64,000 bases of DNA from Halomarina salina (GTDB lineage Archaea; Halobacteriota; Halobacteria; Halobacteriales; Haloarculaceae), in NCBI RefSeq assembly GCF_023074835.1, contig NZ_JALLGW010000006.1, forward strand, positions 1 through 64,000, read 5' to 3'. Position numbers and translations under genes: made by a program. Positions within the stretch are counted from its first letter, which is position 1; every line of letters starts with the position of its first letter. Below, one piece after another: positions 6,841 to 16,003 of this stretch. Below the pieces are notes generated by a model. It was not told the DNA's origin. It saw nothing but the letters and a program-made list of their open reading frames with translations, and did no database searches.

Positions 6841-9800
6841 ATGGCACACGATGCGGCACCCGAACCGGACAGCGAAGAAGTCGCAGACGAGGCGACTGTA
6901 GAGGACAGTAATTCACTGCTTAACAGGCGCTCGTACATGAAGCTCAGCGCGGCGGCAGCGGCTGCGATGGGGACGGCGGCCGTCACGGGGACGGCCAGCG
7001 CGGCGACCTCCCGACACGGCATCTCCTTCGACCGCGTCGTGAACGCGGTCGAGGATCTCGGCTGGGACCCCGACGGGAACGACCCGATCGACGTCCCGAC
7101 CGACGAGGGCCTCCTCATCGAGGTCCCGCCCGGCGAGTACGTCTTCCCGCTCAGCGGGAGCGAACCCCACTGCGTCAGCGGCGACCTCCGCCGCTGGGGC
7201 ATCCGCGGGCTCGGCGACAGCCGGAACGACGTGACGTTCCGGACGGCGTCGGGCGACTCGGGCTACTTCATCCGCTCGGGGTACAACTCCGAGGGACTCC
7301 TGCTGGAGAACTTCGAGTTCGACAACACGGGCGACCACACCGGCGGCGACATCGGCAACTGGCTCCGGGCGCAGGACAAGCTGATGGTGAAGGACATCGA
7401 CCACGTCGGCTTCTCCGGCCGCGAGCCGTACTGCCGCTGGTCGATCCTGCCGGAGATCAAGAGCGAGAACGGCTCCGGTCGCATCGTCAACTACACCAAG
7501 ACCGGCCCCTCCGTGTTCGCGGGCCACGGCGCCTCCGACGGCGCGGGTGGCGTGTTCTCTCACGACGGGCTCCTCACCTTCGAGAACTGCGTCATCGCCA
7601 ACCAGGGCGGCGACGGCGGGCTCTACACCGGGAAGCACAACGGGAAGATCGTCTACGACAGCTGTGAGTTCCGCAACAACGACATGGCGGCCATCCGGGC
7701 CGGTGCGGGCTGTGAACTCCGGAACTGCCTCGTCGTCATCGACTGGGACAACGCCCACCCCGACAACGTCATCGACGACCAGAAGGAGCCGACCGGGACG
7801 GCCGGGCTCTACCTCTCGACGGCGGAGTACGGGAAGTCCGGCGGCGGCGTCTACAACTGTAACTTCGTCTTCAAGTCGACGTACTACAAGGGGATGGCCG
7901 GCATCCACGTCAACAACTCCGACGGGAACTTCGACATCCACGACACGCGCATCCAGGTCGACTTCGACCGGATGCCCGCCATCTGGGGCGGCAATCCCGA
8001 GGACCAGCGGTTCAGCAGCCACCAGACGCCGGAGAAGCCCTGGGGACTCGACATCCGGAACGTCAGCATCACCGGCTCCGGTAACATGCGTGGCGACGGC
8101 GCTATCTTCATCGAGAACCGCCACGGGACGACCATCGCCGACTCGTGCATCCAGACCCCGAACGCCGACGGCGTCCACATCAGCTCCGCCCGGAACTGCA
8201 CCATCGAGAACACGAACATCAACGCCGGTGGTCGCGCGACGGTGTTCGACAACAGCTCCGTCGACACCAGCGGCGTGACGAAGAACGACAGCTGTCCCCT
8301 CCCCGACACGTCGTCGCCGGTCGGCTCCGGCGGGTCCGACGACGGGACCGAGGAGACGGAGTCCCTGCGGACCCGCCTCGTCGTGGCGGCCGACGAGAAC
8401 ATGCGCTACCACGTTCGCGGTCAGAACACCCAGGTGGCCAGCGACAACGAGGGGCCGACGCCGACCATCGACACCGACGACGACGGCGCGTACGGCGCGC
8501 TGGTGGCTGGCGAGTCGGTCGCCCTCACCATGGACTCGTACAGCGTCGCGCGCATCGAACCGGAAGGCGGCGCGACGCTGACGCTCGACGGCGACGTCCT
8601 GCCCCCCGAGGAGTACGGGACGATGTCGACGCCCGCGTGGGAGGTCGGCGAGGACGTCACCATCCCCGAGGAGACGTCCGACAGCGAGTCCGCGGACGAC
8701 GTGTCGGGTAAGCGACTCGCCGTGACGGCCGACGCGAACATGCGCTACCACGTTCGCGCCGAGAACACGCGCGTGGTCGACGACAGCGACGGCTCGACGC
8801 CGACCGTCGACGTCGACGACGGCGGCGCGTACGGCGCGCTCGAGTCCGGCCAGTCGGTCGTGTTCGCGGTCGATTCGTTCAACGTGGCCCGCGTCGACCC
8901 CGACGACGGGGCAACGCTGACGCTCGACGGCGAGGTCGTCCCCCCCGAGGAGTACGGGACGATGTCGACGCCCGCGTGGGAGGTCGGCGAGGACGTCACC
9001 ATCCCCGAGGACTCGACCGACCTCGAGTGGGGTGACCTGCCGGGTACGCTCCTCTCCATCGCGGCCGACGACGACATGCGCTACCACGTCCGCGCCGCGA
9101 ACACTCGACTGGTCAAGGGTGCGCCCGGCCCGACGCCGACCGTCGACATCGACGACAACGGCGCGTACGGTGCGCTGGCGGCCGGACAGACGGCCTACCT
9201 CCTCGTCGACTCGTTCAACGTGGCCCGCGTCGAACCGGGCGACGGCGCGACGCTGACGCTCGGCAGCGAGGTCATCCCGGTCGAGGAGTACGGGACGATG
9301 TCGACGCCCGCGTGGGAGGTCGGCGAGGACGTCCCCATCCCCGAGTCCGAGCCGCTGCCGAGCGACACCGTCAGCGTCGTCGGTCTCGGCGACGCGGCGA
9401 CCTACCAGTTCACGGTCGAGGAGGACGTCGTCCCGAACCCCGACAAGGGGACGCTCGACGACCAGGACAACATCTCCGACCGGAGCGTCGAGGGTGCGGT
9501 CACCACCGGCACCGACAGCTACCGGTTCGCCGGGGACATCACGCACTTCGAACTGCTGGGCGACGCGGCCGTCTACGTCAACGGCGAGCAGGTCAGCCCC
9601 GACCTGCTCGGGACGGACCAGGACGCACGGCTGACCGACCTCATCGTCGTGGACGGCACGGGGAAGAGCGGTCGCTGTGACTACGAGTTCTCCGTCGACG
9701 GTCAGGTCGTGAAGAGCCCCGAACTCGGCAGCGTCGAGGCCGAGGACACCGTCGAGGGCGGGGCGGTGACCGGCACCGTCGAGGGCGAGCGCGACGCCTA

Positions 9801-9870
9801 CCGCTTCTCCGGGATGCTCACCGGCTTCAACATGGACGGGTCCGCGACCATCCGCTTCCGGAGCGACTGA
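6841..9870 (+). CDS. Tat-exported right-handed beta-helix protein with three internal repeats
   Basis: 1009 residues from ATG 6841; an upstream in-frame ATG at 6823 lies in the promoter spacer. A Tat-like signal (NRRSYMKLSAAAAAAMG, then Ala-rich, residues about 28-58) precedes a parallel beta-helix domain (about 60-490) rich in short Asn/Asp-Gly turns, as in pectate-lyase-fold proteins. Three repeats of about 112 residues follow (about 510-848), each ending GTMSTPAWEVGEDV. Two further beta-rich repeats of about 75 residues finish the protein, each with a segment like DSYRFAGDITHFEL. Such proteins often bind or cleave polysaccharides outside the cell. No catalytic residues are obvious, so enzyme versus structural role is open. 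Confidence 0.85.
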   Translation: MAHDAAPEPDSEEVADEATVEDSNSLLNRRSYMKLSAAAAAAMGTAAVTGTASAATSRHGISFDRVVNAVEDLGWDPDGNDPIDVPTDEGLLIEVPPGEYVFPLSGSEPHCVSGDLRRWGIRGLGDSRNDVTFRTASGDSGYFIRSGYNSEGLLLENFEFDNTGDHTGGDIGNWLRAQDKLMVKDIDHVGFSGREPYCRWSILPEIKSENGSGRIVNYTKTGPSVFAGHGASDGAGGVFSHDGLLTFENCVIANQGGDGGLYTGKHNGKIVYDSCEFRNNDMAAIRAGAGCELRNCLVVIDWDNAHPDNVIDDQKEPTGTAGLYLSTAEYGKSGGGVYNCNFVFKSTYYKGMAGIHVNNSDGNFDIHDTRIQVDFDRMPAIWGGNPEDQRFSSHQTPEKPWGLDIRNVSITGSGNMRGDGAIFIENRHGTTIADSCIQTPNADGVHISSARNCTIENTNINAGGRATVFDNSSVDTSGVTKNDSCPLPDTSSPVGSGGSDDGTEETESLRTRLVVAADENMRYHVRGQNTQVASDNEGPTPTIDTDDDGAYGALVAGESVALTMDSYSVARIEPEGGATLTLDGDVLPPEEYGTMSTPAWEVGEDVTIPEETSDSESADDVSGKRLAVTADANMRYHVRAENTRVVDDSDGSTPTVDVDDGGAYGALESGQSVVFAVDSFNVARVDPDDGATLTLDGEVVPPEEYGTMSTPAWEVGEDVTIPEDSTDLEWGDLPGTLLSIAADDDMRYHVRAANTRLVKGAPGPTPTVDIDDNGAYGALAAGQTAYLLVDSFNVARVEPGDGATLTLGSEVIPVEEYGTMSTPAWEVGEDVPIPESEPLPSDTVSVVGLGDAATYQFTVEEDVVPNPDKGTLDDQDNISDRSVEGAVTTGTDSYRFAGDITHFELLGDAAVYVNGEQVSPDLLGTDQDARLTDLIVVDGTGKSGRCDYEFSVDGQVVKSPELGSVEAEDTVEGGAVTGTVEGERDAYRFSGMLTGFNMDGSATIRFRSD
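8371..9351 (+). repeat. Three in-frame tandem repeats, period 339 and 336 bp
   Basis: The segment around GAGTACGGGACGATGTCGAC recurs at 8611, 8950 and 9286, so the periods are 113 and 112 codons. The 3' part of each unit is nearly identical at DNA level while the 5' part has diverged, consistent with duplication and local homogenisation. Confidence 0.85.
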
Positions 9871-10070
9871 CGTCGTCGGGCCGCCGTTTCGGCCGTCGAC
9901 CGGTCGACGGGTGCCGCTGTTACGACCACCATAACGCCGTTTTCACCGGTATCGCCCCCAGCAGCGACGGCATTCGAGGCGGGGTGCACCGACGGCTGAC
10001 GGTCAGCGTATCGGTAGTTCACCGGACACTGCGGCCGAATATCACGGTTGTTCCCCTCGACAGGCGAGTC

Positions 10071-10079
10071 ATAACAAAG
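10071..10079 (+). promoter_or_regulatory. NTAACAAAG-type promoter box
   Basis: ATAACAAAG, 35 bp before the mini-ORF ATG at 10106. Confidence 0.5.
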
Positions 10080-10105
10080 GGCCGGTCTGCCGGATATACA
10101 TTCAG

Positions 10106-10174
10106 ATGACGATGTCACGGCACTCCCTTCTGACGCGTCGACAGCGGGTATCTCCCGCGGAGGGTCGACGATGA
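10106..10174 (+). CDS. Short upstream ORF coupled to the UDP-sugar dehydrogenase gene (22 aa)
   Basis: Begins MTMSRHSLLTRRQRV, basic, and stops in TGA overlapping the next ATG (ATGA at 10171-10174). ATG at 10112 is an alternative in-frame start. Confidence 0.4.
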   Translation: MTMSRHSLLTRRQRVSPAEGRR

Positions 10175-11451
10175 CTACGGTGTGTGTTCACGGGCTCGGA
10201 TACGTCGGCCTGCCGACGGCCGCGCTGCTGGCGCACAACGGCAACGAAGTCGTCGGCTACGACGTCGACGAGCGGAAGCTCGACCGGCTCCACCGCCGGG
10301 AGCTCCGCCTCGGCGAGGCCGACCTGGAGCGGTACATCGTGGAGGCGCTCGACGACGGGACGCTCGTCCCGTCGAACACCGTCGAACCGGCGAACGTCCA
10401 CGTTATCTGCGTGCCGACGCCGCTGGACTTCGACGCCGAGCGCGCGGACCTCGAGTACGTCCTCTCGGCGGCGTCCGGCATCACGGACGTCCTGCGCGAG
10501 GGCGACACGGTCATCCTGGAGTCGACGGTGCCCCCCGGAACGACCGAGGGACCGCTCCGGGAGGCCCTCGAGGAGTCCGGTCTCCGCGCCGGCGAGGAGT
10601 TCCACCTCGCGTACTCTCCCGAGACCGTCCTGCCGGGGAACATCCTGGAGGAGCTCCGGACGAACGACCGGTTCGTCGGCGGTATCGACGACGCCTCGAC
10701 GGACCACGCCGTCGCGCTGTACGAACCGTGTATCGACGGCGACGTCAACCGCACGCCCGACGCGACGACGGCGGAGTTCGTCAAGCTCGCGCAGAACGCC
10801 TACCGCGACCTGAACATCGGGTTCGCGAACGAACTGGCGAACATCGCGAAGGACTACGGCGTGAACACCCGCGACGCCATCGCGCTGGCGAACCGTCACT
10901 CCCGCGTCGACATCCTCCAGCCCGGACCGGGCGTCGGGGGCCACTGTCTCCCCGTGGATCCGCTGTTCTTCGCGCACGACTCGGACTCGCTCGACCTCAT
11001 CTACAGCGCCCGCCGCGTCAACGACGGCATGTCCGAGTTCGTCGTCGACCTGCTCGAAGAGCACCTCGGGACGCTGGAGGGGAAACGCGTGGCCGTCCTC
11101 GGCGTCGCGTACAAGGCGAACGTCGACGACACGCGCAACTCGCCGGGGCTGAAGCTCGCGGGCGAACTCCAGCAGGCGACGCCCGACCGCGCGCTCGCCG
11201 ACGGCGGCGCGGCCGTCGAGACGCGCCTCTGTGACCCGCTGGTCGACGACGACCGCCTCGACCTGGTGAGCGTCGACGAGGCCGTCACGGACGCCGACGC
11301 CATCGTCGTCACGGCCGACCACGACGTCTTCCGCGACCTCGACCCGGTCGAGACGCGCGAGAAGATGCGCGGCGACCTCCTGCTCGACACGAAGGGCACG
11401 ATGGACGCCGACGCGTGGGACGCGGCGGGCTTCGACGTGGTCGGGCTATGA
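10171..11451 (+). CDS. UDP-sugar 6-dehydrogenase (WecC/UGD family)
   Basis: 426 residues, full length. N-terminal NAD-binding GLGYVGLP (residues 8-15), STVPPGTT in the middle, and the substrate/catalytic region QPGPGVGGHCLPVDP with the active Cys at residue 259; the C-terminal UDP-binding domain follows. The family oxidises C6 of a UDP-hexose to a uronic acid in two NAD-dependent steps. The GPGVGGHC context is closer to UDP-ManNAc/GlcNAc dehydrogenases (WecC type) than to classical UDP-glucose dehydrogenase, but the substrate cannot be fixed from sequence. It overlaps the next gene by ATGA, so the two form an operon. It likely supplies uronic-acid donors to the glycosyltransferases here. Confidence 0.92.
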   Translation: MTTVCVHGLGYVGLPTAALLAHNGNEVVGYDVDERKLDRLHRRELRLGEADLERYIVEALDDGTLVPSNTVEPANVHVICVPTPLDFDAERADLEYVLSAASGITDVLREGDTVILESTVPPGTTEGPLREALEESGLRAGEEFHLAYSPETVLPGNILEELRTNDRFVGGIDDASTDHAVALYEPCIDGDVNRTPDATTAEFVKLAQNAYRDLNIGFANELANIAKDYGVNTRDAIALANRHSRVDILQPGPGVGGHCLPVDPLFFAHDSDSLDLIYSARRVNDGMSEFVVDLLEEHLGTLEGKRVAVLGVAYKANVDDTRNSPGLKLAGELQQATPDRALADGGAAVETRLCDPLVDDDRLDLVSVDEAVTDADAIVVTADHDVFRDLDPVETREKMRGDLLLDTKGTMDADAWDAAGFDVVGL

Positions 11452-12527
11452 CGGTCGCCGAGTCGTCGACGCCCGCGGAGAGCCGCTGGCAACGCGTCTG
11501 GATCGACCTCGCCAGCCCCTCCCACCCGTTCTTCTTCAAGCCCATCGCGGACGGCCTCGACCGACCGACGGTCGTGACGGCCCGCGAGAAGACGGAGACG
11601 GTGCCGCTGGCGAAGGAGGCGGGCTTCGACTTCACCGTCCGCGGGAAGGACTACGACAACGAGTGGCTCCGGACCGCGGGCGTCCCGCTCAGGACGCTCC
11701 AGCTGTCGGCGCGGACGCCCGACGCGGACGTCTCGCTCTCCCAGCGCAACGCGATGTGCGTCCTCGCCTCGAAGGTCCACGGCATCCCCTCCATCCACTT
11801 CACGGACAACGACATCACCTACTACCTCGACACGCCGCTGGTCGAGGAGGGGTTCAACTACTTCCGGGCGATGGCGACGGCTCACGTCGTCCCCGACGCG
11901 TTCCAGCTGGCCGAACTCACCGACTACGGCGCGTCTCGGGACTCCATCCACACCTACGACGGGTTCAAGGAGGAGGTCTGCGTCGCCGACTTCGAGGCCG
12001 ACCCCGACTTCCTCGACCGCCTCCCGTTCGACGACTACGTCGTCGTCCGTCCCGAGGCCATCGGCGCGGCGTACGTCGACCTCGAACCGGAGGAGTCGCT
12101 CGTCCCGGACGTCATCGACCGGGCCGTCGACGCCGGGATGAACGTCGTCTACCTGCCGCGCCGACCGGGCGACCGGAAGCACGCCGCACCGTACTCGACG
12201 GACCGCGTGTTCGTCCCCGAGGAGCCGCTGCCGGGCCTGCAGCTGGCGTGGCACGCCGACTGCACGCTCACCGGGTCGGGGACGATGGGCCGGGAGGCCG
12301 CCGCGATGGCCAAGCCCGCGGTGTCTTTCTTCCCGCACACGATGCTCTCGGTCGACCAGCGCCTCGTCGAGCAGGACCGGGTGTTCCACTCGCGGGACCC
12401 CGACGAGATTCAGGCGTACCTCACCGGCCTCTCGAAAGCGGACGTCGAACCCGACCTGGACCGCGCCCGCCGGGTGCGCGACGAGGTCGTCGACATCACC
12501 GACGGCGTCATCGACGACTGCACGTAA
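11448..12527 (+). CDS. DUF354 family protein (GT-B-like fold)
   Basis: 359 residues from ATG 11448, overlapping the dehydrogenase stop. N-terminal RVWIDLASPSHPFFFKPI and the HFTDNDI and GSGTMGREAAAM segments are typical of DUF354, a family distantly related to UDP-GlcNAc 2-epimerases and GT-B glycosyltransferases that recurs in archaeal polysaccharide clusters. The Gly-rich stretch near residue 280 is where GT-B proteins bind the nucleotide diphosphate. Tight coupling to the UDP-sugar dehydrogenase suggests it acts on the same nucleotide sugar, as epimerase or transferase. No experimental function is known to me. Confidence 0.88.
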   Translation: MTVAESSTPAESRWQRVWIDLASPSHPFFFKPIADGLDRPTVVTAREKTETVPLAKEAGFDFTVRGKDYDNEWLRTAGVPLRTLQLSARTPDADVSLSQRNAMCVLASKVHGIPSIHFTDNDITYYLDTPLVEEGFNYFRAMATAHVVPDAFQLAELTDYGASRDSIHTYDGFKEEVCVADFEADPDFLDRLPFDDYVVVRPEAIGAAYVDLEPEESLVPDVIDRAVDAGMNVVYLPRRPGDRKHAAPYSTDRVFVPEEPLPGLQLAWHADCTLTGSGTMGREAAAMAKPAVSFFPHTMLSVDQRLVEQDRVFHSRDPDEIQAYLTGLSKADVEPDLDRARRVRDEVVDITDGVIDDCT

Positions 12528-12657
12528 CCGGCCTCACGGCACATCTCGCGGTCTCTTCTGCGCCCTCGACGACGGTCTCCGAACGGCTCGCACCGAGCGG
12601 GTCGCTCGCGCCGAGTCGTCGCTGCCGGCGACACGGTCGAGCGGCGGTCCACGTGGG

Positions 12658-13839
12658 CTAGCTGGACTTCGCGTCGCCCACACGGAGGCGGTTCCGGTGT
12701 TCCGACCACACCGTCTCGTAGACCACGAGTCCGACGAACAGCGCCGTGAGACTGGCTAACGACGCCGCTGCGGGGATGCGAACGACGACCGAGACCGACG
12801 CCACGGCGACGACGCCGACGACGACGCGGAGGACGCTCGCCGTACCGTGGTCGCGGTACTTGAACGCGCTGTGGCCGAACAGGTAGAGACCACAGCCGCC
12901 ACAGAGTGCGACCGCCGGGACGACGCCCAGCGGGTCGCCGGCGTGTGCGATGGTCTGTTCGATGCCGAGCGCGACGAAGATGATGCTCCCGACGATGGGC
13001 AGGTGGAGGTAGCTGTAGGAGTCTCGCGCCAGCACGGCCCGACCAGTGGGCGGCTCTGCCGCGAGGCGTTGCTCGGCGGCGAGGACGACGTAGTCGAAGT
13101 AGAGCCACCAGAACGCCATGACGAGGACGATGCCGAGCAACGCCGTCAGCACGACCCCGAGGTCGAGGACGAGGTCTTCCGCGCCGACGCCGATGGCGAT
13201 GAGCGACTCGCCGAGCGCGATGATCATGATGAGGCGGTGGCGCTCGACGAAGTGCCCGGCACGGACGTGGAACCCGTCGACACCGCGAACGAGGACGATT
13301 CCGTAGTCGATGGCGATGGCCAGCCCCCAGAGCGCCGCCTGGACGGGACCGTCGAGGAATCCGGCGACGACGAGCAGCGCCGGTCCACCGAGGAACCCCG
13401 GTGCGACCCGGCGCACCGCGCTCCGGGTCTCCGGTGGGGCGACGACCGTGTAGAGGGCGAGGTGGAGGAGTCGCACCACGACGTACGCGAACCCGAAGAG
13501 GACGGCGTCGTCGCCGAACGCGTCGGGGACGGCGAGTGCGACGAGCAACATCGCCGCCATCGCGGCGAGGACGACCAGCCTGGCGGGGAGTCTCGCCTCG
13601 GCGTCGACGGCGCCCGTTAGCCACGAGTAACAGACCCACGCCCACCACAGCACGGCCAGCAGCGCGGCGCCACGGGCGAGTCCGCCCCACGTGAGGTGGT
13701 GAGCGAGGTAGCTCGATACCTGCGTGAACGCGAACACGAACACGAGGTCGAAGAACAGTTCCAGCGGCGTCACGGCCTGCTCCCGTTCGTCCGCCCCGGA
13801 GACGCCACGCTCGGGCGATACGGTGGTGTCTGTGCTCAT
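12658..13839 (-). CDS. Low-temperature-requirement A (LtrA) family membrane protein
   Basis: 393 residues with about ten hydrophobic segments. Family-typical pieces are TPLELFFDLVFVFAFTQVS near the N-terminus and HFVERHRLIMIIALGESLIA near the middle. LtrA proteins are integral membrane proteins of unknown biochemical role, named from a Listeria cold-sensitive mutant. It is transcribed convergently with the DUF354 gene and divergently from the six-hairpin gene. No link to polysaccharide synthesis is visible beyond position. Confidence 0.88.
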   Translation of the reverse strand: MSTDTTVSPERGVSGADEREQAVTPLELFFDLVFVFAFTQVSSYLAHHLTWGGLARGAALLAVLWWAWVCYSWLTGAVDAEARLPARLVVLAAMAAMLLVALAVPDAFGDDAVLFGFAYVVVRLLHLALYTVVAPPETRSAVRRVAPGFLGGPALLVVAGFLDGPVQAALWGLAIAIDYGIVLVRGVDGFHVRAGHFVERHRLIMIIALGESLIAIGVGAEDLVLDLGVVLTALLGIVLVMAFWWLYFDYVVLAAEQRLAAEPPTGRAVLARDSYSYLHLPIVGSIIFVALGIEQTIAHAGDPLGVVPAVALCGGCGLYLFGHSAFKYRDHGTASVLRVVVGVVAVASVSVVVRIPAAASLASLTALFVGLVVYETVWSEHRNRLRVGDAKSS

Positions 13840-13917
13840 CGGTCTCTACTCACACAGTGGTCGCTCAGTTGGATAAGCGCCGCTCTCTCCGTGGGGGTCG
13901 TCCGTGGAAGGCCCCAC

Positions 13918-13926
13918 TTACCAAAG
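13918..13926 (+). promoter_or_regulatory. Variant NTAACAAAG-type promoter box
   Basis: TTACCAAAG, 34 bp before the ATG at 13952. Here the main gene itself would be leaderless, with no mini-ORF. Confidence 0.4.
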
Positions 13927-13951
13927 CACGGGGTGGCCGTAGCCTCGGGCG

Positions 13952-15148
13952 ATGCAATCAGTCCACCGTCCGTCCTCGGGCGAGTTCGACCCCGACGTGG
14001 TCCGCGACTATCTCGACGAGGCGCTCGCGTACGCCCAGCGCGAGGACTACGCCGGCTGGGACCCCTACGACGGGCTGACCAGCCCCGTTCTCGACCCGTT
14101 CGCGCGCAACACGTTCACGCGCCTGGTCTGCATGCACGGCGTCCACAAGTTCCCCGCCAACCTCCGCCCGCTGCTCGGCATCGAGAAGCGACGCAACGCG
14201 AAGGGCATCGCCCTGTTCGCCACGTCGTACCTCGACGCGTACGAGGCGACGGGCGACGAGACCTACCTCCAGAGCGCCGAGTCGCTGCTCGAGTGGCTCT
14301 GGGAGAACCGCGCCATCCAGTCGGACAACCCGTCGTGGGGCTACCCGTTCGACTGGCAGAACTCGAACAAGTTCTTCCTCCCCGAGTACTACCCCTCCAT
14401 CGTCGCCAGCGTGTTCGTCGCGCAGGCGTTCGTCCGCCACTACGACCTCACGGGCGACGAGGAGTCCCTGGAGGTGGCCGACGGCACCTGCCGGTTCATC
14501 ATGGACGAGATCAACCGCGTCCAGGTCCGGGAGTTCGAGACGTTCGCGTACACCCCCTACGACGACTACGTGGTCATCAACGCCAACGCGCTGGCCGCGA
14601 GCCTGCTCGCCGTCGTCGGCGACCGGACGAGTACCGAAGAATACGGCGAGCGCGCCGACGAGGTGATGGCGTTCGTCCTCGACGTCCAGGACGAGAAGGG
14701 CGCGTGGTACTACTCGGAGCCCTCGGACCAGTCGCACCTCTCGCACGACAACTTCCACACCGGGTTCGTCCTGGAGTCCATCCACGACTACCTCGAGGTC
14801 TGCCCGGACGAGGACCTGCAGGCGGGCTACGAGAACGGGATGCAGTTCTACCGCGAGGAGCTGTTCGACGAGGGCGGGAAGCCCCGCTTCGAGTCCGACA
14901 AGCGCTACCCGCGGGACGTCCACGCCTCCGCGCAGGCCATCCGGACGTTCGTCAAGGACGGCTCCCCCGAGAGCCTCGCGCTGGCGGCCGACATCTTCGA
15001 GTGGGCGATGGCGAACCTGTTCGACGAGTCCGACGGCCACTTCTACCGGCGACGTGGCCGCGTGCTCAGCGACAAGACGCCGTACATGCGCTGGAACCAG
15101 GGCTGGATGTGCTACGCGCTCGGGACGGCGCTCGCGCACGCCGCCTGA
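13952..15148 (+). CDS. Alpha/alpha six-hairpin (glycosidase-like) protein
   Basis: 398 residues, no signal peptide. The protein is helical throughout with repeated aromatic-rich hairpins (NPSWGYPFDWQNSNKF near 130, EKGAWYYSEPSDQSHLSHD near 250, DGHFYRRRGR near 365), the pattern of (alpha/alpha)6 toroid enzymes such as glycoside hydrolases and polysaccharide lyases. No assigned catalytic pair is certain, though several Asp/Glu residues line these loops. The C-terminal half of the fusion protein at 56578-58482 has the same character. A cytoplasmic role in trimming or quality control of glycan intermediates is possible; relatives are often mislabelled as transporter permeases, which the absence of membrane segments rules out. 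Confidence 0.8.
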   Translation: MQSVHRPSSGEFDPDVVRDYLDEALAYAQREDYAGWDPYDGLTSPVLDPFARNTFTRLVCMHGVHKFPANLRPLLGIEKRRNAKGIALFATSYLDAYEATGDETYLQSAESLLEWLWENRAIQSDNPSWGYPFDWQNSNKFFLPEYYPSIVASVFVAQAFVRHYDLTGDEESLEVADGTCRFIMDEINRVQVREFETFAYTPYDDYVVINANALAASLLAVVGDRTSTEEYGERADEVMAFVLDVQDEKGAWYYSEPSDQSHLSHDNFHTGFVLESIHDYLEVCPDEDLQAGYENGMQFYREELFDEGGKPRFESDKRYPRDVHASAQAIRTFVKDGSPESLALAADIFEWAMANLFDESDGHFYRRRGRVLSDKTPYMRWNQGWMCYALGTALAHAA

Positions 15149-15221
15149 GCAGTCGGTCCGGCCCTCCTCTCGCCAGTCCGCTCCTGCCGTCGTTTCGAAG
15201 TCACCCGAGTCGTCGGTCCGG

Positions 15222-15851
15222 TCAGTCGACCCAGAGCGTCGCCTCGACGAGGTTCCCGACGCCGCGACGGAGGCGCTGTGACACCGCTCGCGGGCTGATG
15301 TCGAATCGCTCGCCGAGGTCCGCGAGCGTCGCCGTCCGCGGGGTGCTGTAGTAGCCCTGTTCGTACGCGGCGACGAGCGTCTCGCGCTGGATGGCGGTCA
15401 GCGCGCCTCCGACCGACCCGGGGGTAGCTCCGGCCTGCCGGTTTATCTCGATCGGAATCGCCCGCTCGGACGCGAGTCGTCGGAACTGCGTCAGGTCCCG
15501 GCTGTTCGCGGCGCGGACGCGGAACCGCCACACGCGGTCGTCGCCCGCGCCCGACAGGAGGGTCAGCCCCGCCTCCTCGAAGGCGTCGAGCAGTTCGGGG
15601 CCGGTGCCGGCGGCGGCGTCGACCGAACAGCGCAACCCGCCGTCGACGCGCTCCTCGCAGGTGACGTGCTCCACGCCGCGGTCGGCGAGGGCGTCGAGGT
15701 AGGCGTCGGCGTCGTCGGTCCACACCCAGACCGCGAGCGGCGACTCTTCCTGGACCGTGCGTTCGAGTTCGATGCGGGCGTCTCCGACGCTCAGTGCCCA
15801 TCCCAGTCGAAACTCGCCTGGAGGGACGGAGACCGTACTGACCACACTCAT
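15222..15851 (-). CDS. Bat-type helix-turn-helix regulator
   Basis: 209 residues from ATG 15851; the in-frame ATG at 15878 is less likely. Residues about 5-150 form an alpha/beta sensor-like region found in haloarchaeal Bat-like proteins. The C-terminal HTH (about 150-205) reads LTAIQRETLVAAYEQGYYSTPR, then LADLGERFDISPRAVSQRLRRG, the HTH_10 signature. Such proteins activate or repress single operons. An inverted repeat GGTTT-CGGC-AAACC at 15868-15881 lies just upstream and could be its own operator. Target genes are unknown. Confidence 0.88.
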   Translation of the reverse strand: MSVVSTVSVPPGEFRLGWALSVGDARIELERTVQEESPLAVWVWTDDADAYLDALADRGVEHVTCEERVDGGLRCSVDAAAGTGPELLDAFEEAGLTLLSGAGDDRVWRFRVRAANSRDLTQFRRLASERAIPIEINRQAGATPGSVGGALTAIQRETLVAAYEQGYYSTPRTATLADLGERFDISPRAVSQRLRRGVGNLVEATLWVD

Positions 15852-16003
15852 GGTCAGCGGATCGACTGGTTTCGGCAAACCGCTTGTCCCGTAATGAAAA
15901 GGGGTGCGGGACCCGGCCGTCCACCCCTACCCCGAATGAGTAGGTGTGCCACGAGTTGTCAACTTCGACTCTCGTCCGTCGCGGCGAGCGACGTCCCCCG
16001 CCG

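Noticed and set aside
6913-9546. 877-codon antisense open frame opposite the beta-helix gene
   Set aside because: High-GC shadow: Val/Arg/Asp-rich with no domain, fully opposite a gene with a signal peptide and clear repeats.
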